Counted from the first letter of the stretch, positions 52,845 through 61,119 are shown. The stretch is 64,000 nucleotides of DNA from Nitrospira lenta (GCF_900403705.1 NZ_OUNR01000016.1:124001-188000); one strand, 5' to 3'. The notes: a model not told the origin generated them from the letters alone. Made by a program: numbers and translations.

Positions 52845-52850
52845 TATAAT
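52845..52850 (+). promoter_or_regulatory. Consensus -10 box immediately before a leaderless start
   Basis: A perfect TATAAT stands at 52845-52850. Seven bases further lies the A of ATG 52858, the expected first transcribed base. No good -35 is seen (TAGCTG region at 52822-52827). If active, the mRNA would start at or near the start codon. Confidence 0.45.
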
Positions 52851-52857
52851 GCCCGCC

Positions 52858-53499
52858 ATGCGTCTCTCTCTTCGATGCCTCTCGCCCGCACTGCAACCGT
52901 CCATATACTTCGTCACTGCATTCCTGACCGTCCTCATTTTCGGCGGACTCGTTGCAATCATTGAAGCGGCGCCCGCATCGGCAGATCCGGCAGAAAACCC
53001 GGCGCTGACCCTAACCGCACGATCCGCCAAAACCGCCTCGCCTCACATCGGTTCTGCGATGGCCGTGCTCGCCACCCTGCAAGACGCAGAGGTCTTGCCG
53101 CCCGAAGGCACGCCTGAAGCGAACCACATCATCCGGTTCGTGATTCAATTTCAATCGGTCTTCACAAAAAGCGACGACGTCGCGGTTCAGGAATTCGCCA
53201 GACAGGCACTGGCTGAGCAATATGGCAACCAAGCTCCAGACAACGTCAACAACCTCCGGACGACCGGTTGGACAGCAGACCTATTGGAACGGCTCTCCGA
53301 TGAAGAGGCGCGACACACGTCTGAAGACCTGCGCGTCCTCGCTCCTGGATTCGCCTCGTTCAATCTGTCGGTCGAGGAATTTCATCGGTTCATGCAGTTG
53401 GTACGGGACGCCCGGCTGGCCTTTCAGGCCCGCGGGCTTGAGTTCAGCACGATATTTTCATCACGCAGAAAGGAGATGCCTGGAGCTGGATCCAGTTAG
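52858..53499 (+). CDS. Hypothetical exported or membrane-anchored protein
   Basis: Taking ATG 52858 (an ATG at 52849 overlaps the -10 box), the 213-residue product has an N-terminal helix (YFVTAFLTVLIFGGLVAIIE) followed by AAPASA-D, a good cleavage site. The mature part is helical, with IIRFVIQFQSVFTKSDDVAV and LSVEEFHRFMQLVRDARLAF. No known domain is recognised. It precedes an Lrp-type gene but with a 50-base gap. Confidence 0.7.
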   Translation: MRLSLRCLSPALQPSIYFVTAFLTVLIFGGLVAIIEAAPASADPAENPALTLTARSAKTASPHIGSAMAVLATLQDAEVLPPEGTPEANHIIRFVIQFQSVFTKSDDVAVQEFARQALAEQYGNQAPDNVNNLRTTGWTADLLERLSDEEARHTSEDLRVLAPGFASFNLSVEEFHRFMQLVRDARLAFQARGLEFSTIFSSRRKEMPGAGSS

Positions 53500-53551
53500 T
53501 GTCCGATGAAGTGGTGGGGATGAATTCATGCAGCACACGAAGGAGGAAGTC

Positions 53552-53788
53552 ATGGCAACACGTGCGTACATCCTGATTAAGGTCAAGGCAGGCAAGACCA
53601 AGGACGTCGTCCAGGCACTCAAAAAACTGAGTGGAGTCGAGCAGGCCCATTCCTGCTTCGGTCGCCCGGATATTTTCGTCTTCATCAACGTCCAAGACGA
53701 GCGGACCCTCTCCGACGTCGTCATTACCAAAGTGCACGCGATTGAAGGGGTCGAAGAAACCGATACCCATATCGTAGCGGACGCCTAA
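53552..53788 (+). CDS. Lrp/AsnC ligand-binding (RAM) domain protein without HTH
   Basis: From ATG 53552, 6 bases after AAGGAGG, 78 residues form one RAM domain: MATRAYILIKVKAGKTKDVV, then GRPDIFVFINVQDERTLSDV and VITKVHAIEGVEETDTHIV. The usual N-terminal HTH is missing, so this is a stand-alone effector-binding module. Such proteins may bind amino acids and form mixed oligomers with full Lrp proteins. The frame is open to 53528, but the ribosome site favours 53552. Confidence 0.88.
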   Translation: MATRAYILIKVKAGKTKDVVQALKKLSGVEQAHSCFGRPDIFVFINVQDERTLSDVVITKVHAIEGVEETDTHIVADA

Positions 53789-53848
53789 CAACGAGACGAG
53801 CGCGAGACAGACGGGATGGATGGACAGCCGCACGCCGAATGAGAACGC

Positions 53849-54838
53849 TTATGCCCGTAGAGGCAGAGTCATGCTCGCGCCATCCGCCTCGGCGGAGCGA
53901 TAGCAGGCTTCCGCAATCTCGACGGCGCGACATCCGTCTTCCCCGGTAATCGGCATGGCAGTGTGTTGCTGCAGCGCACGCAAAAACTCTCGTAGCGTGG
54001 AGAGGACGGTCTGACTCAGGGCGACCGGCCACTCTTCGCTGCGGGAGGCGCTGTCTGTATACCGAACGTGCCGGTTCGTCCAATCGGCCAGAATCCGGCC
54101 TTCTGATCCAATCCATTCGGCTCGCCCTACCCGCCCTGCCTCCACACGCGCGACATCAATGCTGCACGGCATCCCGCTCCTCGTTCGGAGATCGACCTTC
54201 GCGACGGTCTCCGGGTGAGCCGGCGGCAACTGATTCAAGACACAGCTCGCCGATTCAATTTCTTCCCCGGTGAGCATGCGAACCAGATCCAGCAGGTGCA
54301 CGCCAAACTCCAGGAGCGCTCCCCTCCGGCCATATCCATCGGCATGGTCCGCGCTCCGCCCTTTCGTCTCAATGTGGCTCGTCAGGACCAGCTGTTGAGG
54401 ACGGCCGATTCGTGCACGGGACGCGAGTACCGATTGAACCGCCGCATCAAATCGCAGGGTATGCGCGGTCATCAACGGAACGTTTGCCCGTGCAGCCGCA
54501 TCGACCATCACACAAGCATCATGGTACGTCGTTGCCAGGGGTTTTTCGATGAGCACCGGCTTCCGTGCCGCAACAGCGGCCAGACATAGTTCTTTATGAA
54601 GTATCGGTGGAACGACGAGCACGATTGCATCGACCAGTGGATCCGCGATCAGCTCCTCAGGCCGCCCATACATTCTGACGGCCTCGCTCCCGGGAACGCC
54701 CAGACCCTGTTCCGGATGTTGCCGGCAGACCGCGCGCAATCGGGCATCGGGAATATCCTGGATCAGATGGCGGGCATAGCGAATGCCATGGCGACCGGCA
54801 CCAATGAGTCCCAGACCGATTTCCGACCGTCCCGCCAT
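53849..54838 (-). CDS. Gfo/Idh/MocA-family oxidoreductase
   Basis: ATG 54838 (GAGGAGTGGGG before it) gives 329 residues. The N-terminal Rossmann fold has IGLGLIGAGRHGIRYARHLI. EKP in KPVLIEKPLATT is the family's nicotinamide-contact motif, and the C-terminal alpha/beta domain has LLEFGVHLLDLVRMLTGEE, with the conserved GxHxxD. Members oxidise or reduce sugars, inositols or UDP-sugars with NAD(P). The substrate cannot be told here; neighbours give no firm clue. Confidence 0.9.
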   Translation of the reverse strand: MAGRSEIGLGLIGAGRHGIRYARHLIQDIPDARLRAVCRQHPEQGLGVPGSEAVRMYGRPEELIADPLVDAIVLVVPPILHKELCLAAVAARKPVLIEKPLATTYHDACVMVDAAARANVPLMTAHTLRFDAAVQSVLASRARIGRPQQLVLTSHIETKGRSADHADGYGRRGALLEFGVHLLDLVRMLTGEEIESASCVLNQLPPAHPETVAKVDLRTRSGMPCSIDVARVEAGRVGRAEWIGSEGRILADWTNRHVRYTDSASRSEEWPVALSQTVLSTLREFLRALQQHTAMPITGEDGCRAVEIAEACYRSAEADGASMTLPLRA

Positions 54839-55001
54839 CCCCACTCCTCTCATATGCACTGTAGACAGGAAGCCCTTGCCGGTCAATGAGTTCGCGACGC
54901 AACACTCCGTTGACATTCCCGCAAACGGTTCCCTATAGTCGAACCCCAGGTTCGATGCGGATCAGCATTCGGAAATGCGGGTAGGGAAAGGGTTGAGCAC
55001 C

Positions 55002-55802
55002 ATGACCACGACACATTCGGCACCGTTTACGTTAGATCAAATTGGAACAGGCATCGCCAGATTCCCGAGCGGCGTGCCGATCCCGACCCATAGCGATGCC
55101 ATGGTGGATCCCTACATCAAAACGCGCATGCCGAAAGAAGTGCAGGTTGAAACCATCTTGTTTTGGCCTCAGGACAAAGCGCTCTACCCAAGTCTCGTTC
55201 TGCTCCACGACCGCTGGGGTTTGACCGGGCAGATCAAAGACCTCGGCGCTCGTCTGGCCTGCGAAGGGTACGTGGTAATCATCCCCAATCTCTATGGACG
55301 GATCGGCGGCATGGTCACGGCCAATGATGAGGTCGGCGAGGCGCTGATGGCCAAGATGGACGAGACTCTGGCGCTTCGGGATATCAACTCCTGCTGCGAA
55401 TATCTCAATACCAAAGATTTTACCAAGCGGAATATTCACGGGGTCGTCGGCTATGGGCTGGGAGCCTCGCTGGCGCTCCGCTTTGCCGCTCAGCGGAAGC
55501 GGTTGCGCACGACCGTCGCCTATTATGGAAAGATGTTTCAGCCGCGGGAGCTGATGAAAGAGGTGATCTCACCGATTCTCTACCATCAAGCCGGGCAGGA
55601 CACCTGGGCCACCGCAGACGATGCCGAGCAATTGCGCGCCGCCGCCGCTGAATATGGGAAAAAGGTCGAGATCGCGACCTACCCGGATGCGCCGCATGCC
55701 TTCTGCAATGAAATGAAGACCAACTCGTATCGTGCGGATATCACCGCCACAGCGTGGGAACGATCGGCCGTCTTCCTCAAGTCCTGCTTTCAAGGAACCT
55801 AG
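55002..55802 (+). CDS. Dienelactone-hydrolase-like alpha/beta-hydrolase, nucleophile missing
   Basis: From ATG 55002, 266 residues show a DLH fold: SLVLLHDRWGLTGQIKDLGA, LACEGYVVIIPNLYGR and GVVGYGLGASLALRFAAQRK, with the His in PDAPHAFCNE and an Asp in GQDTWATADD. The nucleophile elbow, normally G-x-C-x-G, reads G150-Y-G-L-G154, so Gly152 replaces the catalytic Cys or Ser. It may be non-catalytic or use another residue. No signal peptide. GTG/TTG/ATG alternatives lie upstream to 54975. Confidence 0.85.
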   Translation: MTTTHSAPFTLDQIGTGIARFPSGVPIPTHSDAMVDPYIKTRMPKEVQVETILFWPQDKALYPSLVLLHDRWGLTGQIKDLGARLACEGYVVIIPNLYGRIGGMVTANDEVGEALMAKMDETLALRDINSCCEYLNTKDFTKRNIHGVVGYGLGASLALRFAAQRKRLRTTVAYYGKMFQPRELMKEVISPILYHQAGQDTWATADDAEQLRAAAAEYGKKVEIATYPDAPHAFCNEMKTNSYRADITATAWERSAVFLKSCFQGT

Positions 55803-55847
55803 CGAGCATCTCAACAACCCTCGCATTCATCCCTATCCTGGTGACCT

Positions 55848-56753
55848 ATGAGTCGATATCTGAACATGGCAGGGGTTTTCATCGGTCTGCTCCTGTTCGT
55901 TGATTCCGGCCATGCCGCAGAATCCATCTCCGGACCGGCTGACCTGCATCCGTTAGTCCACGCTCACTCCGAAACGCTTGGGGCCCTGTCGGACAATGCG
56001 ATGGCCGTCTCTCTTTTTACAACGAAAGTCGGACCCGCACTGGGCCTCCAAGATGTTGCGAGTACACTCGCCGCAAAAAATATCCCCACTAAAATTGCCA
56101 AAGAACTGGGTGTTCAAGAACTGACCGCTTCGGCTCAACGCCTCATTGCCAGCTTGGCTGCTTGGCAGGCGGCCGACCGCCTCGCGCAATCATTGGGTGA
56201 TTCCGCGACTCCCATCGCAGCTCCTCCGGCAACGTTGGTGACTTGGATCCAGACGGCAGCGTCCGAGCCCTCATTTGCTCCCATGGCAAAGGAATTAACG
56301 CAACTGGCTGAGGCGAAGCCGGATACCGCCGTAGCCGATCGCCTGCCCCTCGCCCTCTCAGCAGGACGGCTGGCCCTCAACGCACAACAGCGGGCGCTTG
56401 CGGAATGGTGGCAACTCAAAACCTGGAAAGATCGGGTACGCACCGTGCGGGGACGCAACAAGCTGTGCGGAACCTGGCAATGGATTATTCACAATCACCA
56501 GCAGCACCATCAAGAACAGAAGCTCGCCTTGCTCTTTCCCCCTCCGGGGACTGAATATCCGCTGCCCCCCGGGCTGGTCGAAACCGTCGTGCTCGGAGAG
56601 AACGTCTATCTTCGGTGGGAAAGCAACGGCCAGGTCCAGGAAGACAGCCTTCAATTTACCAAAGAAGGGAAAGGCCTAGAAGGCTCCTTCGTCAACTCGC
56701 AAGGCGGATGGGGATCGATTAGCGGAAAGCGAACCAGCGACTGCAAACCCTAA
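55848..56753 (+). CDS. Hypothetical secreted protein
   Basis: The 301-residue product starts with a signal peptide (MAGVFIGLLLFVDSGHAAE, cleavage near residue 24). The mature part has a helical N-terminal half (about 40-190, Ala/Leu-rich) and a beta-rich C-terminal half with KLCGTWQWIIHNHQQHHQEQ, VYLRWESNGQVQEDSLQF and GSISGKRTSDC. The C-terminal portion resembles a small lipocalin- or META-like barrel by eye. Two cysteines may pair. No family is named. Confidence 0.75.
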   Translation: MSRYLNMAGVFIGLLLFVDSGHAAESISGPADLHPLVHAHSETLGALSDNAMAVSLFTTKVGPALGLQDVASTLAAKNIPTKIAKELGVQELTASAQRLIASLAAWQAADRLAQSLGDSATPIAAPPATLVTWIQTAASEPSFAPMAKELTQLAEAKPDTAVADRLPLALSAGRLALNAQQRALAEWWQLKTWKDRVRTVRGRNKLCGTWQWIIHNHQQHHQEQKLALLFPPPGTEYPLPPGLVETVVLGENVYLRWESNGQVQEDSLQFTKEGKGLEGSFVNSQGGWGSISGKRTSDCKP

Positions 56754-56773
56754 CCCGGTTGCCTGGTACGTGC

Positions 56774-57175
56774 TCAATCTTGCCCGGGCATCTTTTCACG
56801 CCAGACAGACCAGCCCAAGAGACTCCACCCCAGAATAAAAGCCACTCCTCCAATCGGGGTCAGGGCGCCTAACCAGCGAATGCCCAGCAACGAGACTCCG
56901 TAGAGACTCCCACAAAACAAGAGGATTCCTGCTGCGAAACACCAGCCAGCGCGCAATACCCGAAGGCAACCAAAGACCTGCCCGGCTAATCCAGCGGCGA
57001 TCATGCCCAAGGCGTGGTACATCTGATAGCGTGCTGCGGTCTCAAACACCGCCAGCATCGGCGGATCCAATATCTGTTTCAACATGTGGGCGCCGAACGC
57101 CCCCGCCGCCACGGCCAGTGCCGCCAACAGGCTTCCGATTCCGATGAGCGTTTGATAGGATCTTCGTGACTGCAT
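56774..57175 (-). CDS. DUF423 membrane protein (YgdD-like)
   Basis: This 133-residue protein has four hydrophobic helices and the family pattern GIGSLLAALAVAAGAFGAHM (with GAFGAH), then ETAARYQMYHALGMIAAGL, CFAAGILLFCGSLYG and LTPIGGVAFILGWSLLGWS. These are classic DUF423 features. The role is unknown in all bacteria; it is an inner-membrane protein. It converges on the preceding exported-protein gene. Confidence 0.92.
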   Translation of the reverse strand: MQSRRSYQTLIGIGSLLAALAVAAGAFGAHMLKQILDPPMLAVFETAARYQMYHALGMIAAGLAGQVFGCLRVLRAGWCFAAGILLFCGSLYGVSLLGIRWLGALTPIGGVAFILGWSLLGWSVWREKMPGQD

Positions 57176-57251
57176 TGAGTCCTCGCGGTATTGTAGCGCT
57201 GCAATGAAGCTCTACTTGAACGCATTCTAGCAGACTGCCGGATGTCGTCAC

Positions 57252-57806
57252 ATGCCGATTGAATGCCCCCGATGTCTTCAGATGAACCCTGACTCGTCGC
57301 TCTCGTGCGATTGCGGGTACGACCTCACGGCGCTCATCCGGCGTCGCTTGATGTCTCGCACAGACCAGCCGCCTCCCTCAAGCAACCGGTCTTTTGAAAG
57401 TCCGCTGACTCATTGGCATTTCTCGATCGGGGTGGCCATCGTCGGCCTTCTCTTGATCGCCGGGGAAGGCATCCGCCTCAAACTCGATCTCGGTTCCCGC
57501 GCAACCTCGCGGCTTATCATCGACAGCGTCCTGATCGGACTCACTGATTTGGCCGGAGCCTTGGGGGTCGGAGCGCTGGCGTGGATGGTGGTGTGGGTGC
57601 TGCTTTCATATGACGAAGGCCGTTACCGCCCCTGTCCCAAACGCACGACGTTAGGAGCCACGATCACCGCCGCCGCCCTCATTTTCCTTGGCCGTCTGAC
57701 GCCTCCGGACATCGCCAGCTACTACTTCACTCAGATGCTGGTGTATCTCGCAATTGTCATCCCAGCATACTTCGCCGGTTCGCGCCATTGGCTAGGAAAG
57801 TGGTAA
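57252..57806 (+). CDS. Zinc-ribbon-containing membrane protein
   Basis: This 184-residue protein begins with a small zinc ribbon (CPRCLQMNPDSSLSCDCGYD, residues 5-24). A linker and four transmembrane helices follow (FSIGVAIVGLLLIAGEGI; LIGLTDLAGALGVGALAWM; TLGATITAAALIFLGRLT; MLVYLAIVIPAYFAG). Such ribbon-plus-membrane proteins are common and uncharacterised. GATG-type spacing without a strong ribosome site. Confidence 0.75.
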   Translation: MPIECPRCLQMNPDSSLSCDCGYDLTALIRRRLMSRTDQPPPSSNRSFESPLTHWHFSIGVAIVGLLLIAGEGIRLKLDLGSRATSRLIIDSVLIGLTDLAGALGVGALAWMVVWVLLSYDEGRYRPCPKRTTLGATITAAALIFLGRLTPPDIASYYFTQMLVYLAIVIPAYFAGSRHWLGKW

Positions 57807-57887
57807 CCGTCAGCGGTCCTGAATATACCTATACCAAGATCCGCACAACACAGCATCCAGCTGCCCAGCCATCCAGAAACACCTCTC

Positions 57888-58274
57888 TTACCACTGAGTT
57901 CTAACCGGATATTGCGCAATCAGAGGATCGGGAGTGAGCAGCAAACAGTCGTGTTCAATAGCCTGGCAAATCAACAGCCGGTCGAATGGGTCCCGATGCA
58001 ACGCAGGCAGCTTATGAAGATGCAGCACAGCCGGTTCATCGAGCGGCAGTGTCACGATCCCATGCTGCTCCCGTTGCTCCACTAGAAACCGCTCGATTGG
58101 GCCTGGCAAAGGCAACTTGCCCAGCGCATGCTTCACCGACAGCTCCCAGACCGACACCGCACTGAGCAACACATCATTGGCAGGGTCTACAAACAACGCT
58201 CTCGCCCTGAGAGAGAGTTCGTTTGAACCTGAGATGATCCACAAGAACGTGCACGTATCGAGCAGACATTTCAT
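57888..58274 (-). CDS. vapC: PIN-domain toxin (VapC family)
   Basis: The 128-residue PIN ribonuclease shows the acidic site Asp6 (LLDTCTFLW), Glu44 (SVWELSVK), Asp95/Asp98 (HRDPFDRLL) and Asp116 (LTPDP). VapC toxins cut specific RNAs, often tRNAs, and are held inactive by the cognate antitoxin. The start overlaps the upstream antitoxin gene by four bases (58271-58274). The branch with SVWELSVKHALGKLPLP and TLPLDE is the typical type II PIN toxin. Confidence 0.95.
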   Translation of the reverse strand: MKCLLDTCTFLWIISGSNELSLRARALFVDPANDVLLSAVSVWELSVKHALGKLPLPGPIERFLVEQREQHGIVTLPLDEPAVLHLHKLPALHRDPFDRLLICQAIEHDCLLLTPDPLIAQYPVRTQW

Positions 58275-58516
58275 CCGCGCAAACTTTCAAAGGCCTGAAG
58301 CACGTCATCTGGCAGAGGTTCAAAGAATGACCGAGGAACAGTGAATCGGCCCTTGGCCAAACCGATCGGGCGGGGCCGAACCTCCATCTGAGGCAAGGGG
58401 GTAATTTCTGCAATCGGGTGATTATGCCGGCACAAGAGAATACGATCCCCCGCTTTCAGCTTCGCCAAATATCTGGAGAGGTGTGTTTTCGCTTCGTGAA
58501 TATTTAATTTAATCAT
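58271..58516 (-). CDS. Phd/YefM-type antitoxin
   Basis: This 81-residue protein begins MIKLNIHEAKTHLSRYLAKL, the Phd/YefM DNA-binding fold, continues GDRILLCRHNHPIAEITPL and ends in a flexible tail rich in Pro and Phe (GRFTVPRSFFEPLPDD) that would block the toxin. It precedes and overlaps the VapC gene. Antitoxin and complex usually repress their own promoter. Confidence 0.92.
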   Translation of the reverse strand: MIKLNIHEAKTHLSRYLAKLKAGDRILLCRHNHPIAEITPLPQMEVRPRPIGLAKGRFTVPRSFFEPLPDDVLQAFESLRG

Positions 58517-58542
58517 GATTCAAGGCTGAACTTGAAAGTGAA

Positions 58543-59046
58543 CTAAGTCAAGTGCGGTGAATTCACGATATACCCATGGATAATGGAACTGAACCCATTG
58601 CCGGTCGTCGTCGTCACGGTCACAGCCGTCGCGCCGGTGCGTGCGGCAAAGGAAATCTGGACGGTGGCGGTGAGAGAGGTCGGAGTCGTGAGGACGTTAC
58701 GAACGAGAATGCCGGGGTTATCCGTGGCCAGCGCCGCGCCGGTGAGATGGGTGCCGGTGAGGGTGACGTTGACCGAGGCCCCCGCATTACCGGTGTTCGG
58801 CGTGAGCGCCGTAATGGTTGGCGCGCCGACGCCGCCGGTGTTGCGTGCGATGGAGAGTAGATTGCCGACGGCATCATACGTGTACGTCGCGACATTCCCC
58901 TGCCCGTCGATCACCTGGGAGAGCCGGCCCAGATCGTCGTAGATGTATTGCGCCTAGTCGGCAATTGCCAGCGACGGCGCTGACATGCAGAGCATTAGCA
59001 CGCAGGCCACAGCCGACAAGACTTTTACAAACGCCATCTGCTTCAT
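58543..59046 (-). pseudogene. YD-repeat/IPT-domain gene with amber stop after signal peptide
   Basis: ATG 59046 opens a perfect signal peptide (MKQMAFVKVLSAVACVLMLC, then SAPSLAIAD), followed at once by TAG (58956-58954). The same frame goes on with AQYIYDDLGRLSQVIDGQGN, VATYTYDAVGNLLSIARN (two YD/Rhs repeats) and an IPT/TIG-like domain (ITALTPNTGNAGASVNVTLT) to TAG 58545-58543. Either the amber codon inactivated a small secreted YD protein or it is read through. The C-terminal part is short for an Rhs protein, so the gene is truncated. Confidence 0.7.
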
Positions 59047-59289
59047 CGACAGTCTTTCGTCACCGAGTTGGACTCATTTGTGCTTCACTTGGATCGCACC
59101 ATTTTCGTTTGTCTTGCTGAGTGCACAGTCAAGAACCGACCCCATCTCTCTTTTCGTCACTGATTCAGCTCACTCGCACGTCCATTCCAAAGCCACATCG
59201 CACTCAAGCTCCGCCAGAAAAGTAGCCTGTCTCATTTTCTCCTCCCCTTCAAGAGTTTATGACTTCCCGAACGGCTTCTACCCGTTTTG

Positions 59290-59631
59290 TCATACCTCTC
59301 CCCCCTTCGGAAACGTTCGGAGTATCTCCTGACATGCAGCGAGAATATCTGGTTTGCAATCATCGATAAGCTTGTTCATTTTATCGTCGAGTCTTTTTAG
59401 ATGGTTGGGCTCGTATTCTGCTCGCAACTTTCCGATGGGAAACGCTTCTGTATCGTCCTCAAATGCAATAATTGCATTGAAAACCTCATGCCCAGGCTCA
59501 TCAATTTCGAATCGTAACCTGTTAATCTTCCGTGTGCCTTCAACGAGATGCATCCGATCTTCAATCATTGCCGTTGCCACTGTTCTCAACTCAGCCAGCT
59601 TCCTGGCTTTAATGATATCTGGCAAACTCAT
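59290..59631 (-). CDS. Possible immunity-type protein (DUF2489-like)
   Basis: The 113-residue, acidic, helical protein begins MSLPDIIKARKLAELRTVAT and has IEDRMHLVEGTRKINRLRFE plus a C-terminal region NKLIDDCKPDILAACQEILR. It is encoded directly after the Rhs C-terminal fragment, where cognate immunity proteins lie. It resembles DUF2489-type proteins as far as memory serves. Function as immunity protein is inferred from place and size. Confidence 0.6.
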   Translation of the reverse strand: MSLPDIIKARKLAELRTVATAMIEDRMHLVEGTRKINRLRFEIDEPGHEVFNAIIAFEDDTEAFPIGKLRAEYEPNHLKRLDDKMNKLIDDCKPDILAACQEILRTFPKGGEV

Positions 59632-59687
59632 GGACCACCCCGGAGTTAAGGCTTACTGGGGAGAAGTTTAGTCTTGAATTCCTGTCT

Positions 59688-59876
59688 CTAGTTAGTCTTC
59701 ATATTCTCGATCCAATGCGTCTCAAATCGTGTGCCATCCGGTGCGGTATGTGGGACGCTACTTTTTTTCGCCCACTCAGAGGGATCTCCACCATACGTCT
59801 TCGCAGCACGATCTGCATCGCGAAATGGCTTATCTGAACCGGCCCCCGCAATGGTTCTGGCTGGCGGGCCCGACAT
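59688..59876 (-). CDS. Orphan Rhs toxin C-terminal tip
   Basis: The ATG at 59876 immediately follows the stop (TAA 59879-59877) of the Rhs core frame, in the same frame. The 62-residue product (KPFRDADRAAKTYGGDPSEW, then SVPHTAPDGTRFETHWIENM) resembles the C-terminal end of polymorphic toxins (GGDPSxW...APDGTxFETHW). It could be the end of a toxin once fused to the core and now cut off by the ochre stop, or a separately translated tip. Confidence 0.5.
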   Translation of the reverse strand: MSGPPARTIAGAGSDKPFRDADRAAKTYGGDPSEWAKKSSVPHTAPDGTRFETHWIENMKTN

Positions 59877-60605
59877 TTAGGATTGGCTTCCAACCGACTT
59901 ATTAAGATTGTTCCTGTTAGTCGCACTGGACGTACCTGTATTCCCAGATTTATTCCCTGCCCCTACACATCCCTTCGCCGCATCCAGGAGATCGTCCGGA
60001 TCAACATCCGGTTTGCGTTTGGCGAGATCAGTCCCGGCAATCTTCGCGATCGCCTTGATCAGCCCGACAACGCATTTCTTCACGAAGGGCGGAATCCTGC
60101 CCGCTTCCCCGGACGGATCGACCAAGTTCGTCGGGCTATTGGAGACATAGTCATACAAATTCGGATCACCCGCGTCAAACCCTAGCGGGTCTTCACTCAG
60201 GAACCAACTGCGTGTGGGGCTGTAGTACCGCGCTCGATAGTAGTTGAGCCCGGTGCCATCGTTTTCCCGCCCAGTGAATTGAAACGGATTCGTCGAAGAG
60301 CCGGTGACGGTGGTGGAACCGAATGGCCCGTAGGTATAGCGCGTCGTGACGGATCCACTATCGTCGCTCAGGGCGACGGTCGAGCCGAGATCGTCGGTAT
60401 GGAAGAACTCGTTTCCGCTTGGCGTTTGCCGGACCAGCGGCTCATCGATAGTCAGCGTGCTCAGATAGCTGGAATTCGTCGCGCCGTTGATGGTTTTGGC
60501 CAGGCGGCGATCCAGGGCATCGTAGCTGAAGGTGGCAGAGAGGGGGACAGTCCCCATGCCGGAAAGGGACTGTCCCCTGTGATCCCTGTTGCTGATCCCG
60601 ATCAA
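59877..60605 (-). pseudogene. Rhs core C-terminal fragment, 5' disrupted
   Basis: The frame contains the classical end of an Rhs core: SATFSYDALDRRLAKTING, FHTDDLGSTVALSDDSG, TTRYTYGPFGSTTV, FTGRENDGTGLNYYRARYYS and GDPNLYDYVSNSPTNLVDPS. The end variable domain follows (PPFVKKCVVGLIKAIAKIAG...). Upstream, the frame is broken: TGA at 60608-60606 and a REP palindrome at 60543-60577 lie in the coding sequence. The ordinary N-terminal part and the many upstream repeats are missing. A decayed Rhs toxin gene. Confidence 0.8.
60543..60577. repeat. REP-type palindrome inside the Rhs frame
   Basis: GGGGACAGTCCC (60543-60554) and GGGACTGTCCCC (60566-60577) are perfect inverted copies round an 11-base loop. 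This 'gggacagtccc' form is the kind of REP element mobilised by RAYT transposases. It interrupts the conserved GISNRD...LSATFSY stretch of the Rhs core but leaves the frame open. No RAYT gene is in the window. Confidence 0.7.
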
Positions 60606-60673
60606 TCAATCGCGCGCATCCCAGAGAATAGTTGATCTGCGTCACGCTCCCATCGGCCATTGAAGGCACCGGG

Positions 60674-61054
60674 CTAGTCGCAGACGCCATCGATTAGGGG
60701 ATCGCATATGAGGTCCCCGATGGCTGACGGACGCATGTAGGTAGACGAGGGATCCTGGGAACCGAGCGCTCCCTTAATGGGCGGGCCTCCGGGCATTCCA
60801 GGTAGTCCCCTCCCAGCAGAACCCAATGTGCCGGCTTTTGCGGAACTCGGTATCGTTCCGATCCCTTGCACCACTGAAGGTGAGGCGATCGGCGCAGCGG
60901 GAACTCCGCCTGCTCCACCTGATGGATCAAGCCCGTTTTGCAAACTGAGGGAAGATGGATTCTGAGGATTCGCTGCGGGTGTGCTGCTTTGAGCCAGAGC
61001 GGAAGAAGCGCAAACCGAGAACATGATCGGGAGCACGCAGAGCAGGACTCGCAT
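60674..61054 (-). CDS. Small secreted Pro/Gly/Ser-rich protein
   Basis: From ATG 61054 the 126-residue product has a signal peptide (MRVLLCVLPIMFSVCASSAL, cleaved near ALAQ). A low-complexity Pro/Gly/Ala/Ser mature chain follows (GLDPSGGAGGVPAAPIASPS), ending with two Cys (DLICDPLIDGVCD). It lies just upstream of the Rhs fragment and ends GAC TAG as does the signal peptide at 59046. It may be an accessory or N-terminal leftover of the Rhs locus. An upstream ATG at 61099 is less likely. Confidence 0.55.
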   Translation of the reverse strand: MRVLLCVLPIMFSVCASSALAQSSTPAANPQNPSSLSLQNGLDPSGGAGGVPAAPIASPSVVQGIGTIPSSAKAGTLGSAGRGLPGMPGGPPIKGALGSQDPSSTYMRPSAIGDLICDPLIDGVCD

Positions 61055-61119
61055 CCTTGCAATCGGTCTCTCGCCCCTGCTCGCCGAGCGCATGCACACA
61101 AAGCACCACCTTCAATGCG

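Noticed and set aside
59170-59235. 21-codon minus-strand frame with a strong GGGGAGGAG ribosome site, continuing after TGA in the same frame for about 30 codons
   Set aside because: Too short to call; the good ribosome site may be left over from a decayed Rhs-associated gene.
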